Assembly: GCF_051603425.1 (NCBI RefSeq)
Contig: NZ_CP194411.1
Coordinates: forward strand, 744,001-808,000
Source of the DNA: Selenomonas sputigena_A
GTDB lineage: Bacteria; Bacillota; Negativicutes; Selenomonadales; Selenomonadaceae
Direction of reading: 5' to 3'
DNA length: 64,000 nucleotides
A program made the translations under genes and the position numbers. Positions 34,954 through 42,129 of this stretch are shown one piece after another (the first letter of the stretch is position 1; each line of letters opens with the position of its first letter). Under the pieces are notes generated by a model. It was not told the origin of the DNA. It saw nothing but the letters and a program-made list of their open reading frames with translations, and searched no databases.

Positions 34954-35982
34954 TCAATACTCCATCGCCACCCGCACCGCCATATTGACGCGCACGCCGT
35001 CATCAAACTTTTTCTCTCTGTTGACGTGGAGCATCACGTCTGCCTTTTCCCCAAGCGATGTTTTCAGCTCGCCCAGCGCGGCCTGCGCATCCGGTAAGGC
35101 AAGATCTTCATCCTTCCCCGCGACCATCACGAACACCCGTTTCGCCGCCTGCAATGCGCCGCCTCGCGAGAGCACGCGCCGTACGTCCGCCATCGCTGTG
35201 CGTACATCCGCGCCTTCGCTGCTCCATGCCTGCCAGATGTTTCCCCGCCACTCAGCAGACAGGAACTTACTGACTTCCTGCCATGAGATCGCGGCCTCTT
35301 CTCCGCCTTGCAAAGCGCACAGCAAATCGCCGACGAAATCGCTCTGCCGCTTCGCTATTGCCCTTGCCGCTACAGCTCCCGACGATGCAGAAGAATCATC
35401 GCCCATCGCGATAACAGCTTCCGCATGTTCGCAAAGACTTTGAAATCGCTGATACATTTCCGTCCCTCGCGTCTCCGCCTCATTCTTGTCCATGAGTTTT
35501 TCTAGCTGCGGTACATGCACCACAGCGATTTTCTGCGTAGAACCATATGTCGAGTTCTTCGCTGCAGCAGGCGCGGCATCCCTTCCAATCTCCTCCGAAA
35601 AGTCCGCCAACACAAGGGACGGATAGCAAAACCGCCATATCGTGTGGTAATAGAAGCAGAATTTCTGATAACTGATCGGCAAACTCTCGAACGGCGCCGT
35701 CATCACATTCTCCACGACTTTCCACAAATCATCTTTCATCGCGATCGTATCCGCCTTCGTCTGCCGGAGCTTTTTCTCATCGCGATGCAGCACGAGATAT
35801 GTCGCATTCTCGCAGCCTGACTCCATCAATCGACGAACAGCCTCCACTCCGTTATCACCAATGCCGACAATATCCGCAGCATCCATCCTGCTGCGAATAT
35901 GAAAAGATCGCACCGGCGGCATCCCCAAACGCTGCATCGTCTTAAACATCTCAATCATCTCAAATCCCGTTATAAAAGACAC
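34954..35982 (-). CDS. Divergent FtsZ/tubulin-like protein with degenerate GTP loop
   Basis: 342 residues from GTG 35982 (AAAGGAG 9 nt upstream); an ATG at 35991 sits directly on the ribosome site and is less likely. The N-terminus follows FtsZ: ADIVGIGDNGVEAVRRLMESG matches the T1 loop strand-helix (FtsZ VGVGGGGxNAV), then ATYLVLHRDEKKLRQTKAD matches FIAxNTDxQxLxxxxA. The T4 signature GGGTGTG aligns with GDDSSASSG in AVIAMGDDSSASSGAVAARAIAK. The C-terminal half matches too: ADVRTAMADVRRVL, then FVMVAGKDEDLALPDAQAAL and a final DDGVRVNMAVRVA like the FtsZ end EVRVTVIATGF. GTP binding is probably lost. It stands alone between the repeat and rtcB. Confidence 0.65.
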   Translation of the reverse strand: MSFITGFEMIEMFKTMQRLGMPPVRSFHIRSRMDAADIVGIGDNGVEAVRRLMESGCENATYLVLHRDEKKLRQTKADTIAMKDDLWKVVENVMTAPFESLPISYQKFCFYYHTIWRFCYPSLVLADFSEEIGRDAAPAAAKNSTYGSTQKIAVVHVPQLEKLMDKNEAETRGTEMYQRFQSLCEHAEAVIAMGDDSSASSGAVAARAIAKRQSDFVGDLLCALQGGEEAAISWQEVSKFLSAEWRGNIWQAWSSEGADVRTAMADVRRVLSRGGALQAAKRVFVMVAGKDEDLALPDAQAALGELKTSLGEKADVMLHVNREKKFDDGVRVNMAVRVAMEY

Positions 35983-36053
35983 TTCTCTCATCTCCTTTGC
36001 TTTCTTGTATTTTCATTGTGCCAAATCTCTTTCTTTCCACGGTCGCCTGCCGC

Positions 36054-36185
36054 ATGGAGAACACACGCAAAGAAACTGCTCTTTCCATGCTCAAGGAAAA
36101 GCTCCCCATCGAAATGATCGCACGCATCACAAATCTGTCGGCGGACGATATCCGGGCTTTGGCAAAGGAACATTCCCTGCTGTAA
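36054..36185 (+). pseudogene. Remnant of an Rpn-family gene C-terminus
   Basis: 43 codons, MENTRKETALSMLKEKLP then IEMIARITNLSADDIRALAKE, nearly identical to the tail of the split rpn gene at 30.6 kb but on the opposite strand. The nuclease core and the GMERGIAQ repeats are missing; upstream sequence is unrelated. It is a truncated remnant or a captured 3' end, sitting between the tubulin-like gene and rtcB. No ribosome site is convincing. Confidence 0.75.
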
Positions 36186-36246
36186 GCAAACAGCGATAAC
36201 AGCCCCTGAAACGACGAGCCGCACCGCACGCCAAAGTCCATTCCCC

Positions 36247-37533
36247 TCAATCCGTGGCGGTGTCTTCCGTCATTTCTCCCTGCACTTTCCCGTCTTCATT
36301 TTCCTCCACTGCGCCCCTGGGGCCGCTTGCTTTGAAGTTGTAACCCGGCTTCAGCACCTCAATGACATCGACGGAATCACGGATGACATCGATGATGTCG
36401 GCGAGCGATTTGTATGCCATCGGGGCCTCATCCAAAGTGCCTTCTCCTATGCTCGTCGAATAGACTCCTTCCATTTCTTTTTGGAACTCTTCGATCGTGA
36501 ATCTCTCGCGCGCCGTCGCCCTTGACATCAGGCGGCCTGCGCCGTGCGGGCCGGAGTAATTCCATTCAGGCTCGCCCCTGCCTACGGCGAGTATGCTGCC
36601 ATCGCGCATGTTGATGGGGATGAGGACGAGCTCGCCCTTGTGCGCGGCGATCGCGCCCTTCCGCAAAATCCCCTCTTCCGTATCGATGTAATTATGCACC
36701 GTATGAAACGCCGCCCCGGGCGTGATGCCGAGATGCGCGAGCATGATTTCTGCGATCTTCTCGCGGTTCAGCTCGGCAAAATGCTGGCAGATTGCAATGT
36801 CGTGCAGGTAGTCGTCAAGGTACTTGCCGAAAAGGAACGCGAGATCGGCAGGGACTTCCGGCTTCGTCGGACGAAAGTTCCGGTGCAGCTCCTTGATCGC
36901 CGCCTGCAGCTCGGCACGCCGTCCCTCCGCTTTGTAGCGGCGGATCATTTCATCACGCATTTCAAAGAGCGCCGCCTTGCCATGCGACAAATCAACGGCA
37001 AGCGACTGGTAGATCCCGGCGACCTGCGTACCAAGGCTGCGGCTGCCCGTATGGATGACGAGATAATTCGTACCGTCCGCCGCACGGTCGATCTCAATGA
37101 AGTGATTGCCGCCGCCGAGCGTACCGAGACTTTTCGCAATGCGCTTTACATTCTTGAGATCACGGTAGCAGCGAAGCGCTGTGAAGTCGAACTTCGCCTG
37201 CCTGCCGTCCCAGAGCATCCTGCCGGAAGGAATGCGGCGGGCCGCCTCATCCACTTCGACGAAGTCGAGTTCCGCCTTGCCAAGGTTGACCGTATACATG
37301 CCGCAGCCGATATCCACGCCGACAAGGTTCGGCACAACCTTGTCCGTCACCGTCATCGTCGTGCCGATCGTGCAGCCTTTGCCCCAATGGACGTCAGGCA
37401 TGATGCGAATCCGCGCGCCTTCGGCGAACGCATAGTCGCACATGCGCCGAATCTGTTCGACGGCTTCATCCTCAATGACCTTCGCATAGGCGATTGCCGT
37501 CGCAGCCCTGCCCTTGATTTCCAACCGTTCCAT
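36247..37533 (-). CDS. rtcB: RNA-splicing ligase RtcB homologue
   Basis: 428 residues, start ATG with GGGGGAG upstream. RtcB joins 2',3'-cyclic phosphate (or 3'-phosphate) and 5'-OH RNA ends using GTP and Mn2+. Metal and guanylate-site motifs are present: PDVHWGKGCTIG (Asp/Cys metal ligands; most RtcB have HxGxGxxIG), VGVDIGCGMY, GTLGGGNHFIEID, HTGSRSLG and, near the end, YSGPHGAGRLMSR with the guanylated His. It is of the shorter bacterial type. There is no archease gene or rtcA/rtcR beside it. A 72-residue Cys-rich protein gene 24 bp upstream is likely co-transcribed. A role in RNA repair is inferred from the family. Confidence 0.93.
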   Translation of the reverse strand: MERLEIKGRAATAIAYAKVIEDEAVEQIRRMCDYAFAEGARIRIMPDVHWGKGCTIGTTMTVTDKVVPNLVGVDIGCGMYTVNLGKAELDFVEVDEAARRIPSGRMLWDGRQAKFDFTALRCYRDLKNVKRIAKSLGTLGGGNHFIEIDRAADGTNYLVIHTGSRSLGTQVAGIYQSLAVDLSHGKAALFEMRDEMIRRYKAEGRRAELQAAIKELHRNFRPTKPEVPADLAFLFGKYLDDYLHDIAICQHFAELNREKIAEIMLAHLGITPGAAFHTVHNYIDTEEGILRKGAIAAHKGELVLIPINMRDGSILAVGRGEPEWNYSGPHGAGRLMSRATARERFTIEEFQKEMEGVYSTSIGEGTLDEAPMAYKSLADIIDVIRDSVDVIEVLKPGYNFKASGPRGAVEENEDGKVQGEMTEDTATD

Positions 37534-37557
37534 TCGATCTCCCCCTACATCCTTTGG

Positions 37558-37776
37558 TTACTCCTTCGTCTCCTTCATAATCTTCAATCCCTTGCCTTCA
37601 GGCTCTTCCCTCTGCGGACGGACGCCCCCGAAATGCGGCTCGCAGAAGGGCGGGCGGCGGCCTGTCCTGCGGCAGTCCGGGCACGGGCTCACCACACAGC
37701 GCACGACGCCCAGGTGATACAAACAGTCCGCGCACGGCGGGAACACGCGATGACGCAGCCTCTGCAAAACACCCAT
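37558..37776 (-). CDS. Small Cys/Pro-rich protein upstream of rtcB
   Basis: 72 residues. ATG 37776 follows GGGAGG. The pattern CADCLYH, CVVSPCPDCR and FCEPHF could bind zinc; the tail is charged (EEPEGKGLKIMKETKE). No family is recognised. The 24-bp gap to rtcB suggests an operon, and the Cys spacing suggests an RNA- or protein-binding zinc finger, which is only inference. Confidence 0.5.
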   Translation of the reverse strand: MGVLQRLRHRVFPPCADCLYHLGVVRCVVSPCPDCRRTGRRPPFCEPHFGGVRPQREEPEGKGLKIMKETKE

Positions 37777-37912
37777 CAAAAATACCTCCCATAAAAACGC
37801 TTCACCGTCCTCTGCGGCATTTTCCTTTTCTGTTCACAGTATAGCAACCCGACCTCCTATTCGGGTCGCTCGCCGCGCGACATTTCCTGTTCTTTCTTCC
37901 AGCATAGCAAAA

Positions 37913-37937
37913 GGCATGGACAGCTTTTGTCCATGCC
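37913..37937 (-). terminator. Terminator downstream of the ParA-like gene (repeated unit)
   Basis: Perfect 10-bp stem GGCATGGACA / TGTCCATGCC with a 5-nt loop, followed on the plus strand by TCAAAATATTTTT. It is almost identical to the hairpin at 33888-33912. Confidence 0.75.
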
Positions 37938-37982
37938 TCAAAATATTTTTCAAGCCTCTTGCTGCAGAAATCGTACTTCGTA

Positions 37983-39020
37983 TCACCAAATACTGTTGCT
38001 GATAAAGTGCAGCTGATTCTTGATCTTATTCACTGACTCATTGACCTCGACTCTGACTCGTTGGATGGTCACGCTTTCTCCCGGATTCAACAACTCGATC
38101 GGCTTGGACTGCGCACTTGATATTCGTCCGCTGCCAAGGAAATCATCAAGCAGAACGATATGATTTTCCGGATTCCTTGTAGTGAAATGGAGAATATTTC
38201 TAGCTACAAGATCTCTGATCTGCTCAAGATACAGCCGTGTTTGACGATTCGGCTCATTGCGCGCTCCGGCACGCGTGGACCAGCCACAGTGTGTCAAAAC
38301 GACCAATTGAATTTTCGGAGAATGCGAATCATGCGGCATAATCCTGCGAAAAGGACTCGACGGATCAGATAATGTCTGCAACAGAAGTTTGAACGAGTTG
38401 ATGGACTGCTGATCTGTTCTGACCGGCACGATCAAAGCATCTGTAGCATGCCATGCCAAATGCGTCGCCCCCGCGAAAAACGGTGATGTATCAATGAGGC
38501 ATTTATCCGTTTCGGTTTCTTCCATTTCACGCCGAATCTCTGCCCGCAGAGAAAACAGCATACGATCGAGCAGATCCTGTTGCTGCTGTCCGGCTACACT
38601 CATCGCCTGCCCCATAGCAACAGCCATTTGTGAAGGAAAATTATACAGCGCATCCGCCGATGGAATGAAGTACACACTTCGCTCTCGAAAATAAAGATTC
38701 GTAGCACCCACATATTGCGCAACACGACTGGCGTTCCCCAAGCCGGGCATGAAATATGGCAGCAGCATATCATATGCCGACACTTGCACGGATTGATAGT
38801 ATGTATCATTATAAAAATAAGAAAGATTTCCCTGAGGACATGTATCGACGGCGAGCAGATTTTCTACCAAATAAGACAGATTGAATGCCAACGAGGTCTT
38901 TCCTATTCCACCGCGAAGATTGCAGATACAATATGTAGGAAATTTCGGCAACGATAATGGCTCCGCCTTATTTTCTGCAATAGCATTTTGCCGCATCAAT
39001 AGCGCCTCTGTAAAACACAT
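37983..39020 (-). CDS. ParA/Soj-like P-loop ATPase
   Basis: 345 residues from ATG 39020 (GGAAGGTGG 9 nt upstream; ATG 38996 is an alternative). The deviant Walker A reads NLRGGIGKTS, where the usual signature lysine of KGGxGKT is Arg. The A' motif is AVDTCPQGNLS and Walker B is CLIDTSPFF. A DNA-binding-like basic patch near RAGARNEPNRQTRL is plausible. It lacks a ParB partner and the neighbours are unrelated, so it is an orphan. The long insertion between A' and B (FRERSVYFIPSAD, then a Gln-rich AGQQQQDLLDRM) resembles ParA family members of plasmids and islands. Function in partitioning or positioning is inferred. Confidence 0.82.
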   Translation of the reverse strand: MCFTEALLMRQNAIAENKAEPLSLPKFPTYCICNLRGGIGKTSLAFNLSYLVENLLAVDTCPQGNLSYFYNDTYYQSVQVSAYDMLLPYFMPGLGNASRVAQYVGATNLYFRERSVYFIPSADALYNFPSQMAVAMGQAMSVAGQQQQDLLDRMLFSLRAEIRREMEETETDKCLIDTSPFFAGATHLAWHATDALIVPVRTDQQSINSFKLLLQTLSDPSSPFRRIMPHDSHSPKIQLVVLTHCGWSTRAGARNEPNRQTRLYLEQIRDLVARNILHFTTRNPENHIVLLDDFLGSGRISSAQSKPIELLNPGESVTIQRVRVEVNESVNKIKNQLHFISNSIW

Positions 39021-39259
39021 AAAAGCATACCACCTTCCAAACACTCCCTATGTCAATCTTCTTTCTCATATTATAGAAAAATCTGCGGAACTAGTCAATA
39101 AAAATTCTTGCTACGAAGTCTCATCATATCCTTAATCGTATGAGAAAACCGCCTTCCCAACAGGGTTAGGCGGTTTCCCAAAAGCATTTTTCTTAAGGAA
39201 GCGCGGATAAAATGAAGTCGCCCGGATTTGCACAGATGCGCTGTATCTATCGAGGAGAC
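39021..39259. other. Gene-free stretch with a hairpin
   Basis: AAACCGCC (39146-39153) pairs with GGCGGTTT (39169-39176), with CCC/GGG extending the stem. It lies upstream of the ParA-like gene and may be a leftover terminator. Together with the repeat copy that follows it makes up the 459-bp gap to 39479. Confidence 0.4.
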
Positions 39260-39368
39260 AAGCTGAACGTACAAACGTCCACTTTGTGGACATTGTGCGC
39301 TGCCCTTACATGAAACCAACCAATCGGTCTGCGACTTCGGCTTGACCTCTTGGGGGTTCAAGGTAAAC
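39260..39368 (-). repeat. Dispersed two-hairpin repeat, copy D
   Basis: Minus strand: CCCCCAAGAGGTCAAGCCGA, GATTGGTTGGTTTCATGTAAG, GCGCACAATGTCCAC, GTGGACGTTTGTACG, CAGCTT. It agrees with the consensus along its whole length. Confidence 0.8.
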
Positions 39369-39479
39369 CGCAGGCGTAACAGCGCTACGTCGAGGATTTG
39401 TCGATGACGAGAGAACAGTGCAGATGTGCGAAGATGGGTACTGAATTTATCCAGGCTTCCTTAATTTGCAGCGAATACC

Positions 39480-40151
39480 TTACTTCTTCTCCTGCGCTTT
39501 TGCACAATACTCGGCGATCTCAAGATTCCATCCCGGCGTCACCGCTCCGGTTTTGACGAAGTTGTCCGCCAGCGCACCGAGGGCGACGAAATTCGTCCGC
39601 ACACCGCCGCGGTCACAGGCGAACTCCACGGAATTTTCCCTGCGGATGCCGAGATCGCCGGCGACAGCGACAGCGTCCATGTTGGCGCCGAGGAATATGA
39701 ATTCCCAACCATGCTTTTTCTCCTGATGCTCGATGAGCTTCTTGACCTTCTTCGCCGTGTAGCGCACGCTCGAATTTTCAAGGCCGTCGGTCGTGATGAC
39801 GAACATCGTGCGCACGGGACGGTCCTCTTCGCGCGCATACTTGTGGATGTTGCGGATGTGGTGGATTGAGCCGCCGACAGCATCGAGGAGCGCCGTGCAG
39901 CCGCGCGTGAAGTATTCCTTCTCCGTCAGCTGCGGCACTTTTCCAATGGGAACGCGGTCGTGGACGATTTCCACCCCGTCGTCGAAGAGCACGGTAGAAA
40001 CGAGAACATCCGCGCTTTCCTCCTGCTGGCGGCGCAGCATCCCATTGAAGCCGCCGATGGTGTCCGATTCCAAACCCGACATCGAACCGCTGCGGTCGAG
40101 GATGAATACCAGCTCCGTCTTGCCCTGCTTTGCTTTCTTTTCTTCTGTCAT
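39480..40151 (-). CDS. VWA-domain protein (TerY-like)
   Basis: 223 residues. ATG 40151 follows AAGGAG; the frame upstream runs through a repeat copy and is not coding. The von Willebrand factor A domain fills the protein: MIDAS motif DRSGSMSG (19-26), a Thr in TRGCTALLDAVGG and the Asp in TTDGLENSS, so metal-dependent ligand binding should be intact. No signal peptide is present, so it is cytoplasmic. It lies downstream of the 209-residue gene, in the same direction, with a diverged repeat between them. Similar small VWA proteins occur with tellurite-resistance or stress loci in Firmicutes. Confidence 0.88.
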   Translation of the reverse strand: MTEEKKAKQGKTELVFILDRSGSMSGLESDTIGGFNGMLRRQQEESADVLVSTVLFDDGVEIVHDRVPIGKVPQLTEKEYFTRGCTALLDAVGGSIHHIRNIHKYAREEDRPVRTMFVITTDGLENSSVRYTAKKVKKLIEHQEKKHGWEFIFLGANMDAVAVAGDLGIRRENSVEFACDRGGVRTNFVALGALADNFVKTGAVTPGWNLEIAEYCAKAQEKK

Positions 40152-40265
40152 GATAAGCATCTCCTTTTTTCTTGTACTGCTTTTCTCTGCAATTTTCTTC
40201 TGCAGGGATATTGTAGCAAGAAAAAGGCGAGCCTTGGTCGCACGAAAAGCGACATTTATCATAAA

Positions 40266-40373
40266 CGTGCAAGAAGCCAAGCCGAAGGCGCGGAATGGTT
40301 GTCCGCTTTCATGCAAGAGAGGTACGGCCAACCCCTTTTGCAGGGGACATTGTCCGACAAGCTTGCCGCAACC
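40266..40373 (+). repeat. Diverged dispersed-repeat copy G
   Basis: Contains GTGCAAGAAGCCAAGCCGAAGG, GCTTTCATGCAAG and GACATTGTCCGACAAGCTTG, recognisably the repeat family but diverged. It fills the gap between the VWA gene and the 209-residue gene and abuts the stop of the latter. Confidence 0.5.
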
Positions 40374-41003
40374 TTACGGCAGCGTTTCCATTCCTAATTC
40401 GTACAGTGCATCGTTGACTTCGTCGAGATCGCTGGCGCCATGCTCGACAAAGTAGCGCACAGCGAGATCGAACTTATTCGCCGGCGAGAACGCATATCCC
40501 GCGCTTGCCAGCAGATCCGCCGCATCATCGAGATTGAGCTGCAGTACGATGATGAAGGCGTAGAGCGTCTTGGCCTTCGGGCGGTAATCCTTGCGGCGCA
40601 TCTTGGAAAAAAGCTTGCGGTCAACGCCCGCCTTCGTATACACCGCGACCTCCTCCAGCCCGCGTTCACGAATCATGCGCAGAAGCCTTTGCGAGCATGT
40701 TTCCTCCGGTTTTAGCAGCCGTTCTGCCATGCTTGAAAAAAGCCCCGCTCCCACAAGGCCAAAAACGATCGGCTTTTCTTTTCCCTGCGGCTCAGAATCC
40801 GCGCGGCTCTTTGCACGCGCTTTCTCCGACTCCTGCAGGCTCTCCTGAATCTGCGGCAGTTCCAACGTCAGCGCAGCTTCCGCACGCGGCGCCTCTTCCA
40901 GAGGCTCACTTTCCGGCCGCCAAAATTTATCGATATAGCGGCACAACGCCTTGAGCATCCCGCGATCCACAGGCTTCGTCCGAACACGATTCTTTCGATC
41001 CAT
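40374..41003 (-). CDS. Unknown protein with C-terminal helical (HTH-like) domain
   Basis: 209 residues, start ATG with GGGGAGG upstream. The N-terminal half is charged and probably disordered (acidic/Ala-rich, ESEKARAKSRADSEPQGKEK). The C-terminal domain (about 105-205) reads TCSQRLLRMIRERGLEEVAVYTKAGVDRKLFSKMR, then YRPKAKTLYAFIIVLQLNLDDAADLLASAGYAFS and KFDLAVRYFVEHG. I recall this as a recurrent Firmicute module, in some proteins attached to a macro domain and often encoded next to VWA proteins, as here. The helix pattern suggests an XRE-like fold. The function is not known to me. Confidence 0.65.
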   Translation of the reverse strand: MDRKNRVRTKPVDRGMLKALCRYIDKFWRPESEPLEEAPRAEAALTLELPQIQESLQESEKARAKSRADSEPQGKEKPIVFGLVGAGLFSSMAERLLKPEETCSQRLLRMIRERGLEEVAVYTKAGVDRKLFSKMRRKDYRPKAKTLYAFIIVLQLNLDDAADLLASAGYAFSPANKFDLAVRYFVEHGASDLDEVNDALYELGMETLP

Positions 41004-41129
41004 CAGAAAATTCCTCCCCTATCCCTTGCCCAATCACACACGCATATCCCCGGCTGCATCCCGGCCCACACTTCCCTTGCCAAAACATTTCACAATCCTT
41101 ACCAGCCCGAATTTTTTTGCAAAAAAGGA

Positions 41130-41158
41130 TTGACATACAGCAGCACTTGGCCTATAAT
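41130..41158 (+). promoter_or_regulatory. Consensus promoter of tRNA-Gln
   Basis: -35 TTGACA (41130-41135), 17-bp spacer, -10 TATAAT (41153-41158): a perfect sigma70 consensus. The tRNA begins 28 bp after the -10. Confidence 0.85.
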
Positions 41159-41186
41159 AGCTTTTGTTGACAACACAATATCTCAA

Positions 41187-41262
41187 TGGGGTATAGCCAA
41201 GTTGGTAAGGCACGGGATTCTGAATCCCGCATGCGTTGGTTCGAGTCCAGCTACCCCAGCCA
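41187..41262 (+). tRNA. tRNA-Gln (anticodon CUG)
   Basis: Acceptor TGGGGTA / TACCCCA pairs perfectly. Anticodon stem CGGGA/TCCCG encloses loop TTCTGAA, giving anticodon CTG. The T arm has TTCGAGT, discriminator G, and CCA is encoded at 41260-41262. Confidence 0.96.
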
Positions 41263-41271
41263 CGCAATCGA

Positions 41272-41298
41272 ACGCCGCGGAAGCGGCGTCTTTTTTTT
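41272..41298 (+). terminator. Terminator of tRNA-Gln
   Basis: ACGCCGC (41272-41278) pairs with GCGGCGT (41283-41289), GGAA tetraloop, followed by C and eight T. Confidence 0.9.
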
Positions 41299-41301
41299 AC
41301 A

Positions 41302-41407
41302 CTGAAACCCCAAGAACTCAAGCCCGAAGGGCGCAGAGTGATTGGTCGGTTTCAGGTAAGGGCGGCGCACAATGTCCACGAAGTGGATGTTTGTGCGTGT
41401 AGTTTAC
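41302..41407 (+). repeat. Dispersed two-hairpin repeat, copy A
   Basis: Reads CTGAAACCCCAAGAACTCAAG, GGCGCAG, GATTGGTCGGTTTCAGGTAAG, then GCACAATGTCCACGAAGTGG, TTTGTGCGTGTAGTTTAC. Hairpin 1 joins GAAACC to GGTTTC. Hairpin 2 joins GCACAA.GTCCAC to GTGGAT.TTTGTGC. It begins three bases after the tRNA terminator's T-run. Confidence 0.85.
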
Positions 41408-41509
41408 GTGAAACCCCAAGAGGGCAAGCCGAAGGCGCAGGCCGATTGGTCGGTTTCAGGTAAGGGCGGCGCACAATGTCCACGAAGTGGATGTTTATGC
41501 GTGCAGCTT
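41408..41509 (+). repeat. Dispersed two-hairpin repeat, copy B (tandem to A)
   Basis: Directly follows copy A in the same orientation and is nearly identical from GATTGGTCGG onward. It ends CGTGCAGCTT. Tandem placement downstream of a tRNA terminator is unique among the copies here. Confidence 0.85.
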
Positions 41510-41531
41510 CCCCTAAGCACCGCACGTGAAT

Positions 41532-41852
41532 TCAGTGCTGCGACAGCAAGAGTTTCAACGCGAGCTGCTTTTCATTCGACAGTTCGCAGATCAGCGTCAG
41601 AAGATGCGGATCAATGCCGGCCTCCGGCTTCGTCTGCTTCGAGGCGGCCTTCCCGACAACGCTGTTGAGCTCCTCGACGGTCAGATCGAGGGCGCGGCAG
41701 ATTTTCAGCACATTGTCCATCGCCGCGCCGCCGATTGAGCCGTTGAGGATGGAGAGCAGCGTCGTGTAAGGCATCCGGATCTTCGCCGCGAACTCCTTCA
41801 GATTGTAGCCGTTCGATTTGATCAGGGATTTCACATAATCCTCACGCGTCAC
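41532..41852 (-). CDS. XRE-family HTH transcriptional regulator
   Basis: 106 residues from GTG 41852 (GGGGGGAG upstream). The HTH_3 domain occupies residues 4-62: SLIKSNGYNLKEFAAKIRMPYTTLLSILNGSIGGAAMDNVLKICRALDLTVEELN. The C-terminal third (PHLLTLICELSNEKQLALKLLLSQH) is helical, as in small phage-type repressors. It is transcribed divergently from the glp operon, 277 bp away, and could regulate it or its own promoter. An island-borne regulator is equally likely. Confidence 0.85.
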   Translation of the reverse strand: MTREDYVKSLIKSNGYNLKEFAAKIRMPYTTLLSILNGSIGGAAMDNVLKICRALDLTVEELNSVVGKAASKQTKPEAGIDPHLLTLICELSNEKQLALKLLLSQH

Positions 41853-41960
41853 GCCTCTCCCCCCCTTTCCTCCTGTTCGAAATAGATGCCATATATCTAG
41901 GTATTATACAGGCAAACAGCAAAAAAGAAAACGGTCGATACAAAATCCCCTCATCTTGTA

Positions 41961-41989
41961 TTGATAAATCTGAAAATTTATGGTACGAT
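41961..41989 (+). promoter_or_regulatory. Probable glpACB promoter with inverted repeat in the spacer
   Basis: -35 TTGATA (41961-41966), 17-bp spacer, -10 TACGAT (41984-41989). ATAAAT-N6-ATTTAT (41964-41981) spans the -35 and spacer, so a bound repressor would block polymerase. The leader to glpA is about 133 nt. Confidence 0.5.
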
Positions 41990-42129
41990 AAGCGCAGGTA
42001 GAAGAATGGAAATGCTTTCCCTTTTCAGGAAACGAAAAATCGTATTGCTCTTAGGTGAAATATAGAATTTCGTTCCATCTGCACGGAGAGCTTCCCACCC
42101 GGGCGCGTCCCGGGGGAAAGGAGAATTTC

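Noticed and set aside
36054..36185. Independent small gene
   Set aside because: It matches only the tail of the Rpn protein and lacks a ribosome site; treated as a remnant.
41302..41509. Tandem copies A and B as the start of a CRISPR array
   Set aside because: Unit length is about 105 bp with no spacers; the same unit is scattered in both orientations elsewhere.
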